DNA of 64,000 bases from Purpureocillium takamizusanense (GCF_022605165.1 NC_063071.1:1302001-1366000); one strand, 5' to 3'; counted from the first letter of the stretch, positions 12,356 through 24,229 are shown. The notes: generated from the sequence alone by a model not told the origin. Numbers and translations: made by a program.

Positions 12356-15183
12356 TTAAAAAGGTCTTGCGTCCAGGTACCGCTGAGCCTTGGCCCAGGC
12401 CACCTTGTCAGCGGCCGGCAGCTCTATGCTATCGACAGTCTGTACTCCTTGATTGAGCGCTCCGACGAAGTCTGCGCACAGGCGGAAGTCGTCCGCCAGT
12501 GCCTCCGCAAAAGGCACAAAAGTTCTCGGAAACTCAGCCAATCGGGCAGCACGCGCTTCTTTGCTGTCGCTCGCCTCGTCCTCGTCGAAGAATGTTCGAA
12601 TCGCGATGCCCAGTCCGATGTCTGGCTCTTGCAAAAAGGGAAGCCTGTACAGCTGTCAGTTTGCCTATCTGTTCAGGTATCCAAGACGAAACCACGTACC
12701 TCTGGCTGATATCCAAGTAGTCATCCCTCTCTCTCTTGCACTGGCCATACATAAACATGGAGGCGACAATGGCCTCGATTAGGTCGCGGTCGGCCTCCCG
12801 AACCGTGGTGGAAAGCGACCGGAACGCCAGGAGGCCCTTGTTAAGAGGCCCCGTGTAGCCGTAAACCTGATGTCGCAGCTTCAGCAACGTGGCGCACTGA
12901 CTGACAAGAACCAGGCTGGACTTTTCCTCCTCAGTACCCTTTCGCGGCATGCCGACAACGTCTTCGCGGTACTTTGCAGTGAGGACGCCAAGACGGACGA
13001 GCTCGAAGGCGAGAAGAGCGGCTTCGTCCAGGCCGGGCACCTCGGGGCGATTCTCGTTTGCCTCCTTGAGCGCCAGCAGCGTCGTGGCCAGAGCATTCCC
13101 CCATTTCGTCAGCTTGTGTTCGTCGTTGACATAGCCTCTCAGGTGCAAAAATCGCCAAATGGCGACCGAGGTCACCATCTCCGTTGTATCAATGCCCTTG
13201 ATGAGCTTCTCCTTGGCCAGCGTAAGTTCCACAAAGTCCGAGTTTGCCAGAGCCAGCACCTCCAGGTAAATGGGCCCAGCGAAATCGGCTGGGAAAAACT
13301 TGCGGAGGTCGCTCTCTTTGACGTCCCACGAGCCCACCTTCTGCGACGGCGGGGGCTGCAGTGCCCGATGGTTAATCGTGTAGGCGAACTTGGGGTCGAA
13401 CCAGACACGTAGTGTGATGTCCTTGTGGCCGATGCCCCGGTGGACACGGGGAATGATGAGACCGAGGGCTTGCTCCTTCAGGGGCAGGATCTTGTCCGTC
13501 ACTAGCTTCTTGTACTCCTCGGTAGCCCCGCCTTCGAGGGTCGGCTGCATCAGGATCTGACCGTGCGTTATACAGTTCAGATTCCGCGCGCCGATGAGAC
13601 CCGTGTTGAGGTAGTGGAAGAGCTCGGCGGGCAGCTGCAGGCCGAGATACTCGTGGTTGTCCTTGGTGAGCTTCTCGAAATCATTGACGCGAACCTCGCC
13701 GTTTTCCGCGATGTAAATGAAGTGCTGGACGGCCATGCGCGCCTTGCGATACTTGTCAAGCCAGGCGGGGTCTTGAGCCTGCAAGATATCGTTGAACGAG
13801 GCGCAAGCGGTCGCGACAGATTTGTCGGAGGTGCGCAGCATGTTGACAGCGTCCATGATGGAGAAGGCGTTTTGGTAAATGGAAGTGTCAAGCAGAGGGG
13901 GGAATGGCGGGAGAAACGAGGTGCCCGTCATGAGCATTCCATCGATGAACATGGGTTCGCCCACTCCGAGCCCCGTCATGACCTTTTTCTTCGACACGAA
14001 GCTCACCGTCTTAGCCTCCCAGTCAAAGCTGCGGATGACCGAGTCCTTGATGGGGTAGAGGAGGAGCTCCTGGGGGCCCATGACGCCAGCACATTGGTCG
14101 GAATCACTCATCTCGAAATAGGCAAGCTGCAAGAAAGTCATGTTAGCAGGATACTCTCCTCCCGCTGGAGAGGGAGGGGCGGAGAGTGTTGGAAAGGCCT
14201 TACCTGTGCGCAAGCATTGTAAGGAGGCACTAGGAAGTGCAAGCTGCGCTTCTTTAAAATGTTCTGAAGCAGGGGATATAGGTTTCGAACGCAAAAGGCG
14301 CCTGCCGAGCATCAAGTCAGCCACGGAGTCAGAGATCCATCTTGGCTATGGCGATGCTCACCAGGGTTGGCGCCAAAGGTGGCCACGGCCTGCTCAGCCT
14401 GGGATTGTGAGTACAAGTCCCACGCATCGTCGGTCTTCTGATTCGCACTGCGCCGGCGGGCGAGCGATACTTGGTCTTGGCCGGTGATGGACTGTCCGTC
14501 GAAGATGAAGAAGGGGGTGATGCGATTCTTGCTCCAAAGGTCCAGGTTCTCATTGATGTGAGCCTCGATGCCGGTCAGACCACCGAGGGCGGACAGCAAT
14601 GGTTCGTGAGCGGGCGGAGTGTCGAGCAAGAGGTTGAGATAATAAGACGCATCGACGGCAATGGCGCAATCTTCGAGCTCGGCAATCTCGCCGGTACTAT
14701 AAAGAGCCTCGGGTTAGCTGGCTAGGCAAATCCGATGCAGCAGTGGACGGGGTCTGGCCCGAATCTAGGGTCGAGGAACATACCTGGCCTGGCCATTGAG
14801 CCAGGAGTCTTCGATTAGGACTGTAGCAAGGCATTGTGAGCTTCAAAAACAAGTCACGCAAGATCGCTTGGGGTATGGGCTGGGGGGGAAGGGCGTGGTC
14901 GCTTGAGGTCGCGGGAGACACGTCGAGCCCATAGGGCGGACGAATGCCGTCAATATGAAGAAATTGAGCTCCCGACTCTAGTCTGAAAGCTCCCACCAAG
15001 CATTCGAGCAAACGCAATCCGTGTGCCGCCGCAGCTGAGCGCCGAACGCAGAGCTCACGCGACCCAGCAGCAGCGCGCAAGTGCGGCTGCCCACGTCTCG
15101 ACGAGAAGCTGCGGGGTCCGCGCCCGCTCCGGAGCATGACGTCGCTCGGGAGGAAAGAAGAGGAAAGCCGACTCACAAGGCAT
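12356..15183 (-). CDS. MKT1: MKT1-family post-transcriptional regulator (XPG-like N-terminal domain)
   Basis: Six minus-strand exons are read: 15183-15177, 14820-14784, 14696-14362, 14301-14204, 14126-12700 and 12644-12356. All phases close to give about 730 residues. The N-terminus reads MPFLIEDSWLNGQ, then a DCAIAVDASYYL segment and a TPFFIFDGQS motif, the XPG/FEN-like N domain of Mkt1. An XPG-I-like LAYFEMSDSDQCAGVMGPQELLLYPIKDS region (split over an exon boundary) and the long Mkt1 C-terminal domain ending in QEPDIGLGIAIRTFF follow. Yeast Mkt1 acts with Pbp1 on mRNAs such as HO and nuclear-encoded mitochondrial transcripts and is not known to cut nucleic acid; a similar cytoplasmic role is inferred. 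The start codon lies in a 7-nt exon followed by a 356-nt intron. Identification of the body is strong; the first exon is by consensus only. Confidence 0.88.
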
Positions 15184-15255
15184 CTCGACCAGGCTGTGCG
15201 GCGACAGGGGCGCCTTTGTGTTTCGTGACGGAGCCTGAAGCGAAGAGGCTGCTTG

Positions 15256-15257
<2 letters not shown>

Positions 15258-15290
<33 letters not shown>
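15258..15290 (-). repeat. (CAG)11 tract in the MKT1 leader
   Basis: Eleven uninterrupted CTG units lie on the plus strand, reading as CAG on the MKT1 strand, about 75 nt upstream of the proposed ATG. It would be in the 5' UTR or core promoter. It is not inside the proposed coding sequence. Confidence 0.85.
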
Positions 15291-15291
<1 letters not shown>

Positions 15292-16797
15292 CGTACCCAG
15301 CCTTGCTGACTATTTAGGACAGGTGCGGGCGGGCGTTTCCCACCTCCCCTAGAGGGAAATGAGCCGAGATCGTGTGCGAGGAGCTGGTGCCGTTTGGGTC
15401 GGCGGGTGGTGGGTGGAGGGGGGTCAGGACGTTGTCGATGCGTCGTCAGGCGACATGAAGGGGAGTCGGTCGGTGGAGGGGAGGAAAGAGGGCGAGAGGA
15501 AGAACAAAGATGCCAAAAACGGCCCGCGAAGCCCTCGGCGAGGGTGAGTGTCGAGGCGGTCGCTTGCTCGTTGCCTGGCGGGGGTGGTGACCAGAGGTTG
15601 CAGTCGGCAGGTGATGGAGGCAAGCTGGGTGTTTTGTTGGCGACGCGAGGTTTCGAGGTTGGCGGCTGCGCACTGCCGCAGTGCCGGTGGATCTAGCGTG
15701 TGGCAGCACCCGCTGGCGCCAGCTCAAGCTGGATGGATGGATGGCTGGGTGGGTGATGGAGGCCGGTGTGTGGGTGCCTCCAGGTGTCCACTGCGTCCAG
15801 GTGTGCCTGGCTCTCGCTACCTGGGGGCTGTTCTGTGCTTTGTGCAGGTGTGCTGTGGTGTACTGTGGTGCTAGTAGTTGTGTAGGTACCTTTGCGCTGT
15901 GCTGTGCTGCCCGGGCTGCCTCTACAGGTAGGTAGCCCGTGTGCTTGCATCCCGTCTCAACCTGGACGGGAGTGGGGCCCAGCCCAGTGGAGCCCTGTCG
16001 GGTTCCATGCTCCTGCCTCCGCTGCTGCTGCACTGCTGCTGCACTGCTGTTGCACGGCTGCTGCCGACGAGGCACTTTCATGCTCGGATTCCAGGTTGGT
16101 GCCGTCCCGTGTGCCTGGGCTGGGCGTCTGAGGGGCCGCCATTGCCCAAGGGGGGATTGGAGTTTCCCCTGGCGGGCGCAACCTGGCAGGCGCTTTTGTT
16201 CTGCCACACATGTGCCTGTGCAAACTTGGAATTATCCCCCCCCCCCTTTTGTCCTTTCGCGCATCCGTCTAACAAAGCCCGTCCCCCCCCTCCTGTGCAA
16301 ATTGACCTGGTGGCAACCCAGTCCAGTCGACGCTGATGTGCGCACGAGCCACAGGGTCTTTCTCGCTAGGGCCCACTCTACTACAAGTGGCAGCAAGCAG
16401 CAGCAAGCAGCAACAGGAGCTTGTCGTGTGAATGTTTGTGTGTGTGTGCGTGTGTGGCTGGTGCATCAACCCCAACTTTTGTGGCGGTGCGCGGCCCGTC
16501 GGCCATCGCGACCTCGTCGAACAGCCGTGTTCGAGCCAGTGGCCGGCCGTCTTGCTCGTCACCCTGTCAGAAAAGGTTCATTTTATACTTCTTTACCTCA
16601 ACTCAATGTTTTCTTGATAGCTTCAAGATCAACCTCAGCGACATGGACATGGCCTATGAGTTTCACCCACGTACTAAATCCGCGACCTGGCGCAGCTCGG
16701 CATCGCCATGATGCGTGCGACTCCGACAGACCCATGGCGAGCCCCCTCCTGAATTTTCCCTTTCCCGAGGCTTTTAGAGATCGCAGTTATCGTTGTC

Positions 16798-16877
16798 CCA
16801 GAATCGCGAATCGATCTATAGGTATCCCAATCCTACTAAATAAGAATTAGTAACTATAGGGGTTATCTCGATTCTGG
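16798..16877. repeat. imperfect 80-bp palindrome
   Basis: Perfect 9-bp inverted arms (CCAGAATCG and CGATTCTGG) enclose further nested complementarity: CTATAGG-type boxes and a TACTAA/TTAGTA hairpin around ATAAGAA. It sits in an AT-richer intergenic block. It could be a degenerate MITE-like remnant or a hairpin; no flanking target duplication was established. Confidence 0.4.
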
Positions 16878-17947
16878 CAAGCTGGGGCACTCTTGTGAAA
16901 ATTGATGTGGATTGAGTCGAGCGCCGCGGAAAGAGCTATGGCGTTTCAACGCTATCATCGGAGCTCCCCCTCCTTGAACAGAGGTGGAAACCCCATACCG
17001 AGGCGTGCCTGTGAAGACGAGAGTTTCGTGGTTTAGATTTCAAGTGAAGTGTCGTTATGACCAAAAATGACTCTTCGTCATATGAACCACAACAGCAAAT
17101 GCAAATAAATACAAGCCAAACATAACTCGGCGATAGGCAAGTCGTAGTGCTGAGAAAGATGTATTGGGTTACACTCCCATAAATCCATCCGATTTCGTTT
17201 CGTAGAGAAATGATCGGGTAGCCGAACTCGAGCTATTGTGCGTCGAACCTTGGTGTGGTTGGGGTATATGAGTTGGCCGTTGTCAAGTTATGCTGCGAAA
17301 ACCTGGGCTGACGGGCTGGGACACTTGTCTATACTATTCATGTTAAACTACGGAAATAGTTACTCGTGGCTTGGTCCCTAGCCGTTGAGGACAACAAATG
17401 ACATGTCGGTCTGCCGTTGCCGTCGCACCAAATGCCTGCACACCAAAATTTGGCTTGCATGGCGGGCTAGCGGCGCGTAAAGGGCCTAATAACACGTTCA
17501 ACTAACCAACTGTTTGCACCTTGATAAATGAGCATTGCTGCTCGTAGTTCTACTACATACGTACCTGTAAATGCTCTTGCATATACAGTATACGTGGCAG
17601 ATGACGGAGGTCTCACACGTATCATTCGTTTTCGCAGACTACCAGGGATACTGTACAGTATACTTCGTACGTACCAATGCAAACTGTAGCAGGCATTTGG
17701 TGGAGCACCACCACCGACCGGCCGATGCCGAGTGTGTGTCACCGTCGACGCCCACTTTTGCTCGAACCGCCGACGCCCGATTTGCTTGCTTGCTTGCTTG
17801 CTTCCACCACCACCCCATGCCACATTGCCATCCATCATCCATGTCCCTCCCTCTCATCCCACTTCCCCCATCTTATTGAGTCCCACCACCGGCTCCCCAC
17901 AGCATCAAGCCCACCAACCAACTAACCAAACCAAACCAATCCTCGCC

Positions 17948-19538
17948 ATGGCCCCCGCTACGGCCAACATCCCCGTCATCGACCTCGCCGGCGACGAGCA
18001 AGCCGACGCGGTGGCCCGGCAGCTCGTCGCCGCCGCCGAGGAGCACGGCTTCATCTACATCAAGAACCGCGGCCACGACATTCCCGCCGCGGCCGTCGAC
18101 GAAGCCTTTTCCCTGGTGGGTGGCCGTCAAGCGCACGTTGTCTCCTCCGCGTCTTGCTCGCTTGCCTTCTTTTATTTGCCCACCTTGTCGCGTAATGCTC
18201 TACATATATTAGTAGTAAAAGCTGATATGGGATGACTGGTTCTTTATAGTCGAGGAAAATCTTCGACACGCCGCTCGAGGAGAAGCAGCGGTGCGCCATC
18301 CAGACCAACAACCGCGGCTGGACGGGCATGCACGCCGAGACGCTGGACCCCAAGAACCAAAAGGTTCGGTCCCATGCCATGCATGGCCATTGAAAGGCTC
18401 GCTTCGTAAGCCCGTCAGGCAGCTGACCTCTTTTCCTCTTCATCGCTGTTGCTGTTCCTTAGGTTGGAGACTTGAAAGAGTGAGTGTCAAGTCCCCCCCC
18501 TTCGGCCCTCATCTACGGCGCACGACTTTACAAGAAAGACAATGCACGGTTCACACAAGTATGTAAATGGCTGACGGTGTGTACACCACGCGCACAAAAC
18601 AGAGCCTTCAACTTTGGCGAGTTCGTCGACGGCAAGGCCCAGCAGCCCATTCCCTCGACCGTCGCCGCCGACGAGGCCCGCTTCGCCGCCTTTGCGGATT
18701 TGTGTCGCGCCTTGTGCCTCAAGATCCTCCGCCTTCTCGGCCTCGGCCTCGGCGTGAGTCGCCCGCCCCGTTCTCCTTTCTTTCCGCATGTCCCAGCCCT
18801 CGAGACTCCCAATTGTGGGGGGAAAGGAAAAAAAAAAGTGTCCTGAAGCATTCGTTGCGAAGTCTTGTGTATTCACGCTCACCATGAACCGCAACCCCCC
18901 GCCCCGTCTAGGTCGGTGACTTCTTCTCCTCGGCGCACTTCACCACGCAGGCCGGCTCCGGCACCGTCCTCCGCTTCCTGCGCTACCCGCCCGCCGACTC
19001 ATCCTCGTTGATGTCGTCGAGCCACGTCCGCGCGGGCGCCCACTCCGACTACGGCTCCATCACGCTGCTTTTCCGCCTCCCCGGCCAGGCCGGCCTCGAG
19101 ATCCTCCGCCGCGACGGCGTCTGGGCCCCCGTCCCCGTCTCCCCGCCCGGCACCGCCGAGGACCCCGCGCCGCCCATCCTCGTCAACATCGGCGACCTGC
19201 TGTCGTACTGGACCAACCGCCTGTTCCGCAGCACCGTCCACCGCGTCGTCTTCCCCGCCACCGCCACCACCGCCGCCGCCACTACCACCTACGCGCTCGA
19301 GGGCGAGTCGAGCGCCGCGCCGAGGTACTCCATTGCCTTCTTCTGCCATCCCGTCGGCTCCATGCGCCTGGAGCCCGTCCCCAGCCAGAGGGTCAAGGAC
19401 TACGTTCCTACCGGGGACGCCACGAGCGCCAACCCGTACGCGGAGAGAAAGGTCATGACTGCTGATGAGCACCTTTTCATGAGACTCAAGGAGACGTATG
19501 GGACTCTGTACGACGAGAAGAAGGAGGATGCCCCATAA
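17948..19538 (+). CDS. 2-oxoglutarate/Fe(II)-dependent oxygenase (isopenicillin-N-synthase-like fold)
   Basis: Five exons are read: 17948-18115, 18250-18363, 18463-18479, 18603-18753 and 18912-19538, giving about 358 residues. Every junction keeps frame and restores family motifs. The N-terminal DIOX_N part begins MAPATANIPVIDLAG with EEHGFIYIKN. The catalytic domain has the iron triad H194-x-D196 (AHSDYGSITLLF) and H260 (STVHRVVF), and the 2-oxoglutarate-binding R288-x-S290 (RYSIAFF). The family uses iron, O2 and 2-oxoglutarate to hydroxylate or desaturate small molecules; the substrate cannot be read from sequence. The third exon is only 17 nt. It is tail to tail with the ligase-like gene, 119 bp apart, and no secondary-metabolite cluster is nearby. 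Confidence 0.9.
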
Positions 19539-19657
19539 GCAAGAGCCTTGCGGTGACTTCGTTTCCTGTATCCGAAATACCAAGACGCATTCTAAACATC
19601 CATAACCACGATGCCAAGCCCGATATGCATGCGCCGTTTTGTATGCAATGCATCCCG

Positions 19658-22600
19658 TCATATCATGCCGCAGTACCACCGGCGCCAAGGATCGTCAAAC
19701 CCGTCGTAATACTTTGTTTGCACCGTCTTATCCTCCAATATGGTGATGTATCTCAAGAGTCGCCAATCGTATACAGATATCCAGCGTCTCTTACCGCGAC
19801 AACTCTTCTTTCGAGCTTCTTCGGCCTGACGAAGCAACTCCCTCGTTTCGTCGGCCGCCTTGACACTGTCGATCAAAAGTATCGCGTTACGTGATTGTCT
19901 TGCCTCGGAAGGGGCCTTGGTGGGAGGCCTACCCGCAGTCAGCCAGGGGTGTTCCAGCACGCTTGCGCCCTCTACACCGTGCTTTTTGAAATGTGTCCGT
20001 GCTTCAATCATCGTCTTTAGATCCTTCGTGGCGAAAAACACCGAGCATTGAGCGAGGTGGCATCCAGCACCTGCATAAATGCATGCCGCCTCGGCGGTGT
20101 CTCTCCCATGTCTTATATCACCTTCTGCATCTGTGCACGAGATCGCGAAGGTCGTCTTTAGTATAGCGCCCGGAGGTTCCGTCGTATCTTCTTCATCACC
20201 AGGCCCACTGGTGACAGGAGCGACAGGCTTCAACTCGCAGTTTAACCCCCCATCATCCTGCGGAAGCTGTGTAGAGACGGAGCTAGTGGACATCGCCGAA
20301 TGTTGTGAGGCATTGCCATTAACCTCAGTCAATGGCCTGCGGACAGTCTCAGGTTTCGGAAACGTCGGGCCGCACTCAAGTTGTCGCTGTTTCTTGCGTG
20401 CTGGTGGCATTTCCAATAAAGGCTCCAGCTGGCGCTTTCGTAGAGAGGTCTTTGAAGGAGTCGGCGATGTTGCGGCCTCCACTGGCAGAGAAGACGACGG
20501 TGGCGTGATCAATGGAGCCTGCGGTACGGCGAACTCTCTGGTAGTTGTGTGGAGCGCCTGTTCCAGGTCGGCAGAAGCTGTATTCACGGTTCTGAAAGCT
20601 ACTGGCGACAGCCGTGGGTCAGACTCGGATGTTGCCTGAGTGGACTTGACTGGAGAAGGAGTCGGCATCGTTGTCGCGGTGAGTTGACTGACAGCATCAA
20701 CAGCGCGTCCATGGGGGTCAGCCCCTTCGAGCCGCGCAATCCAGGCCAGATTTTCCTGGCTGTCGTCCATATCTGGGCTTCTGGTTGCCTCTTTGGCCTT
20801 CTCCTGGAGTTCTTGGAGCGAGATTGTATCTGTATAGTCGCGGTCAAAGTGGATTTTGGAAACCGCGGGGAACCGCGGGGTCCAGAAACCCACGTTTCCG
20901 GGCTTGTCAAAGCTGAAGCACCTCAAGTCAAAGACGAGGGGGTTTCGGAAAGCAAAGCGCATGGGTGTGTTGGTCTCAAGCCCGCGTGGGATCTTTAGCT
21001 TGGTGTCAACATTATCAGGCGGCTCGACGGGCATGGGGTTGCCGAAAGCCAGAACAGACTTGAGTTGTGCCTCGTTCAGCTCCACAACCGTCACGACTGT
21101 GAACTCGGGGACTGCACGCCACCTCTTCACCTCCTCCCTGTTTTCCAAACAGGCCAAGTAAAAGTGTGTCCACTTCAGGTCTGGGATCATGTAGGAACGT
21201 GCCTTGGATGCATTGAAGCCCGCACCAACCACTGCTAAGTCTCCAACGTCACCAAAGTTGCCAATGTATTCCTTCTTCAGCTTTATGCAAAGTCCCGAAA
21301 ATCGCTTGCTGCTGTCGTGAAAGTTGAAGTAGGGATCGTCTGGCTTCAGCACGAGGCCTTCGCCGCGTTCGACAATTGTCCTTGCGAAGGCTTGTCGGAG
21401 GTCGGAAATGGCGTAGCGACCACCGAAATCAATGACCTTCCTCGACACAAGCTCTGCCCTGCCTGTGTCACGGCGGATTGTCCGCTCGAGCAGCTTGAAA
21501 CGCTCAGAGTGGCGAATGTCGAGCAAGGAGCAATCGTCCAGAAGCAGCATGTCGAAATATACTATCATTAAATTTTCGTATGGCTTGGGCCTGCTTCCGT
21601 CAGCCATCATCCTGGGATGGTCGGAACATGCTCCTCACGGCGTGTCATCTTCTGTATTCATAAAGCGCCCCCTGCGCGACACGTGATTTCGGATCCTATG
21701 AAAAGGGAGAATCTTGCCTTCCTGCATCCAATGAGTATTGGCAAAGCTGCATAGGAATCGGGGTTTCTCACCAAGTCGCTATAGACAACTAATTCACCTT
21801 CCAAAATGCAGTTTTTCCGAACGTTTGATGCCGGCATGCCCAATCTGAGTGATTTCGATATCGCACTTTCTCAAAGAGTCAGCAGTAGTTGTCAGCGGCT
21901 CTGTGTACGACAACGTACCCTCGCAAACCTTGTCTGTCTTCCGTACTATCCTTGCCGCTCTTGGAGAATATCTGTATCCTAGGAGGGTCGCGGGTGGCAT
22001 CGACATGAATCTGACAGTATTCACCGTCGATTTTATCCTCGACGCTCATGCGGCCGTAGCAGAGCGTGCTGCAGTGCTTGATGCTCCGAGCCTTGAACCA
22101 ATTTTGCCTACCTACCTTGACGCCCAGCCGGGGTTTTACGGACGCGATCATTTCATTCCCAAAATGTGCCGAACGACCGGAATTTGGGAGCATGGGGCTT
22201 TTCGCTGCTTGCAAGACGTTGATGGCTGCTGTAAAGTCGTCTTGAACTTGCAGTATTGCTGGAAGGACCGGATGACAGCACTGATAAACGAGCTTGGAGT
22301 CGAGGATCAACGGCCTATAGTCTTTGAGGACAAGTCGAGTAAGCCATTTTGCTTCCTTGGCGTTGAGCCGCCGGTAGATGCCTTCCAAGTCGCCGCGGTC
22401 GCGGGTCGTCAGACCTGCCTGCGAGCTGCGAATGGCTGGGGAACTCCATTTGATTCTTGAAGCTAGATCGTGAAGTAACGCATCGATTTCCTCGACGGAG
22501 ACGCGGTGCTTGTCAGTATATGTAGGATTGGGCTAGAGCGAACGGCATTAGCCACGCATTGTATCAGTCACTGTCGCAACACCTACGGTGGTAACCAGGA

Positions 22601-22922
22601 GGCGTTCGACGCAGTCGGCCAAGTCCAATCCGAGTCCCGGCTGACGATACCTTGCCAGTTCCGCAATGCGCGATGCGCCCAGGCCCAGGCCGCGTCCTAT
22701 GATCTTCTCGAGTGACGGGGTCTGGATACAGTACACTCGGTCCGTCCTCTTGTCTGGAAGCAACGTCGATAGCAGGGCCGGCAAGTTCGTGTCGTGCGCA
22801 TCAATGCGTCCCCGATGGCGAGCAAACCAGTCCGCAACAGCCTGGGCATTTGATCGACGGGCAGCGCATAGCCTGTGGCACTCGTCCAACAGGTCGCAGA
22901 CGAGCGAGAATGGCAAAGGCAT
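19658..22922 (-). CDS. ATP-dependent DNA ligase-domain protein, about 1019 aa
   Basis: Five minus-strand exons are read: 22922-22587, 22532-21919, 21865-21772, 21721-21639 and 21590-19658. The N-terminal part (LLSTLLPDKRTDRVY, EGIYRRLNAKEAKWLTRLVLKDYRP) resembles the DNA-binding domain of eukaryotic ATP-dependent ligases. The nucleotidyltransferase core has motif I with candidate adenylated K279 (VEDKIDGEY), motif III (YFDMLLLDD), motif IV (GEGLVLKP) and motif V (GLCIKLKKEY). The last about 350 residues are a low-complexity linker and a conserved-looking end (YDGFDDPWRRWYCGMI), possibly BRCT-like. It is probably a filamentous-fungal ligase distinct from Cdc9/Lig1 and Lig4; its repair pathway is unknown. 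An in-frame TGA is removed only if a 48-nt intron (21638-21591) is spliced. Confidence 0.82.
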
Positions 22923-23751
22923 CGCGCGTATGTGTGAGAGGTGGCTTGCGCGCAGCCCGGATAGATGACTCGGAAGCAATGGTTGGCAACCTGGAGGGCA
23001 AACTCTGGAGGCAGCCACCTTCGCGAGGGACGGCGGTTGAAGCCTTTCTTTTGTCCAGGGGCGTGGGCCCTGCCTCGGAGCGACTGCGAATGCAGGCAGC
23101 CAAGTTTCGGCACAAACTCGTTTCGATCATGTGTTTTGGGCATGACAGGGAGGCTGGAAGCCTAGCTCGCGGCGAGGCTGCAATTCTGTCTGACAGTCAT
23201 TGTCGGAGCGACCCGACGGCCCATTGTATTGCGCAGGTGGATGAAGAGCGTTGGGTAACTACTGGAGGTCCAGTCCCCGACGCGTTCGCCAATTGAAAGG
23301 CAGCAGGGGGTGGGGGGTGAGGGCACGCGACCTCGACGGGAAGTCACGTGAGTCAATGATACTACAGGCAGAGAATGGCAGCAGCAGAGGTCCTCGGCAG
23401 GTCTCCTCCTGTTCAGGGGGGCAAAATTTAGTCTCTCCATTCTGTGAAAATGAACCGTTCTCAACAAGATACAGTATAGTCCATGGCAGCATCTCTTCGC
23501 CCTCAATTCACCCTCTCCTCGCAATGGCCCGCGTGCTGCTGTGAAAGAAATCTCCCTTCAAGGATCCATCCTCGATGCGTCAACAGTGCCAGGTCCATCC
23601 GCGGGCCATTGACTGTCATGTCCGCAATATCCCGCTTCACTCATCACTTTCATCACTGTCATCACTGTCATCACTGTCATCAGATCCAAGGGAGCATTCG
23701 GCTCTGTGCCTGCTACTAATTCTGTCAGGCATGAGGAAGCGACAGCGAGCA
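22923..23751. other. intergenic region
   Basis: Upstream of the ligase-like gene and downstream of the small secreted peptide gene. The only visible structure is a 9-bp tandem repeat at 23641-23683. No gene is supported. Confidence 0.45.
23641..23683. repeat. 9-bp tandem repeat, about 4.5 copies
   Basis: The unit TCATCACTG repeats with one mismatch in the first copy. It lies just downstream of the proposed stop of the cysteine-rich peptide. If that gene's last intron were spliced in the alternative phase, the repeat would encode an Asp/Ser-rich tail. Confidence 0.8.
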
Positions 23752-24229
23752 CTAAAGCCGTTCCCGGCAGAACACTGTATGTTGTGCATTTTTTTACATT
23801 AGCGCGTATCCAGAGCAAAAGATTGATACCATGAGGATGACCTACACCGTTGCTGCAAGGTATTGCCAGCCGTTGCTTGGGACAGTGGCAGAAATACAAC
23901 TGGCATCTGTTGGTTTGAACATTGCACGTCTGTGACAACATCATTATCAGTTAGCAGCTGGAGTAAGACGTCGCACCAAGGGTGCAGAAGGCAGCCCCCC
24001 CCCCCCCATGTCGGGTCCGTTGATGCCAAGGTCTAGGCTTGACGTGAAAAGCAACGATCACCCTGCTATGTGTCCGTACGCTTTCGCCGCAACGTCGGTC
24101 TGGTGGGATACTTACGCCCTCGTAGTAAAAGCCGGGTGTCACCAGATCTTCGCATCCCTGGTGGGCAGGGATACGAGCCGAGACGAATGCCATGAGGGAC
24201 ATGGAGATGATAGCCGACGCGTACTTCAT
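23752..24229 (-). CDS. candidate small cysteine-rich secreted peptide
   Basis: Proposed exons on the minus strand are 24229-24116, 23929-23848 and 23774-23752, giving about 72 residues. Exon 1 encodes a clear signal peptide (MKYASAIISMSLMAFVSA) then a CEDLVTPGFYYEG segment. Exon 2 (TCNVQTNRCQLYFCHCPKQR) adds five closely spaced Cys and a sixth (PCSNG) follows. The donors GTAAGT and the TTGTCACAG acceptor are strong. The last junction is ambiguous: the donor 2 nt earlier or later gives either a short FCRERL end or a longer acidic tail. Size, signal and Cys density resemble fungal secreted effectors or antimicrobial-like peptides, but I recognise no family. Intron 1 contains a long C run. Confidence 0.5.

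Larger units (their letters stand above)
15184..17947. other. intergenic region between two divergent genes
   Basis: Shared upstream space for MKT1 (-) and the oxygenase (+). It includes the CAG tract, GCTGCTGCACT-type repeats near 16020-16060, a TG-rich tract at 16436-16456, a TTGC tetranucleotide repeat near 17780-17800 and an AT-richer block at about 16780-17460 with an imperfect palindrome. The long plus ORF around 15.9-16.8 kb has low-complexity composition and is not supported as a gene. Confidence 0.45.

Noticed and set aside
15939..16850. 303-codon plus-strand frame
   Set aside because: Composition is Cys/Arg/Pro rich and repetitive, there is no domain, and several competing frames overlap on both strands.
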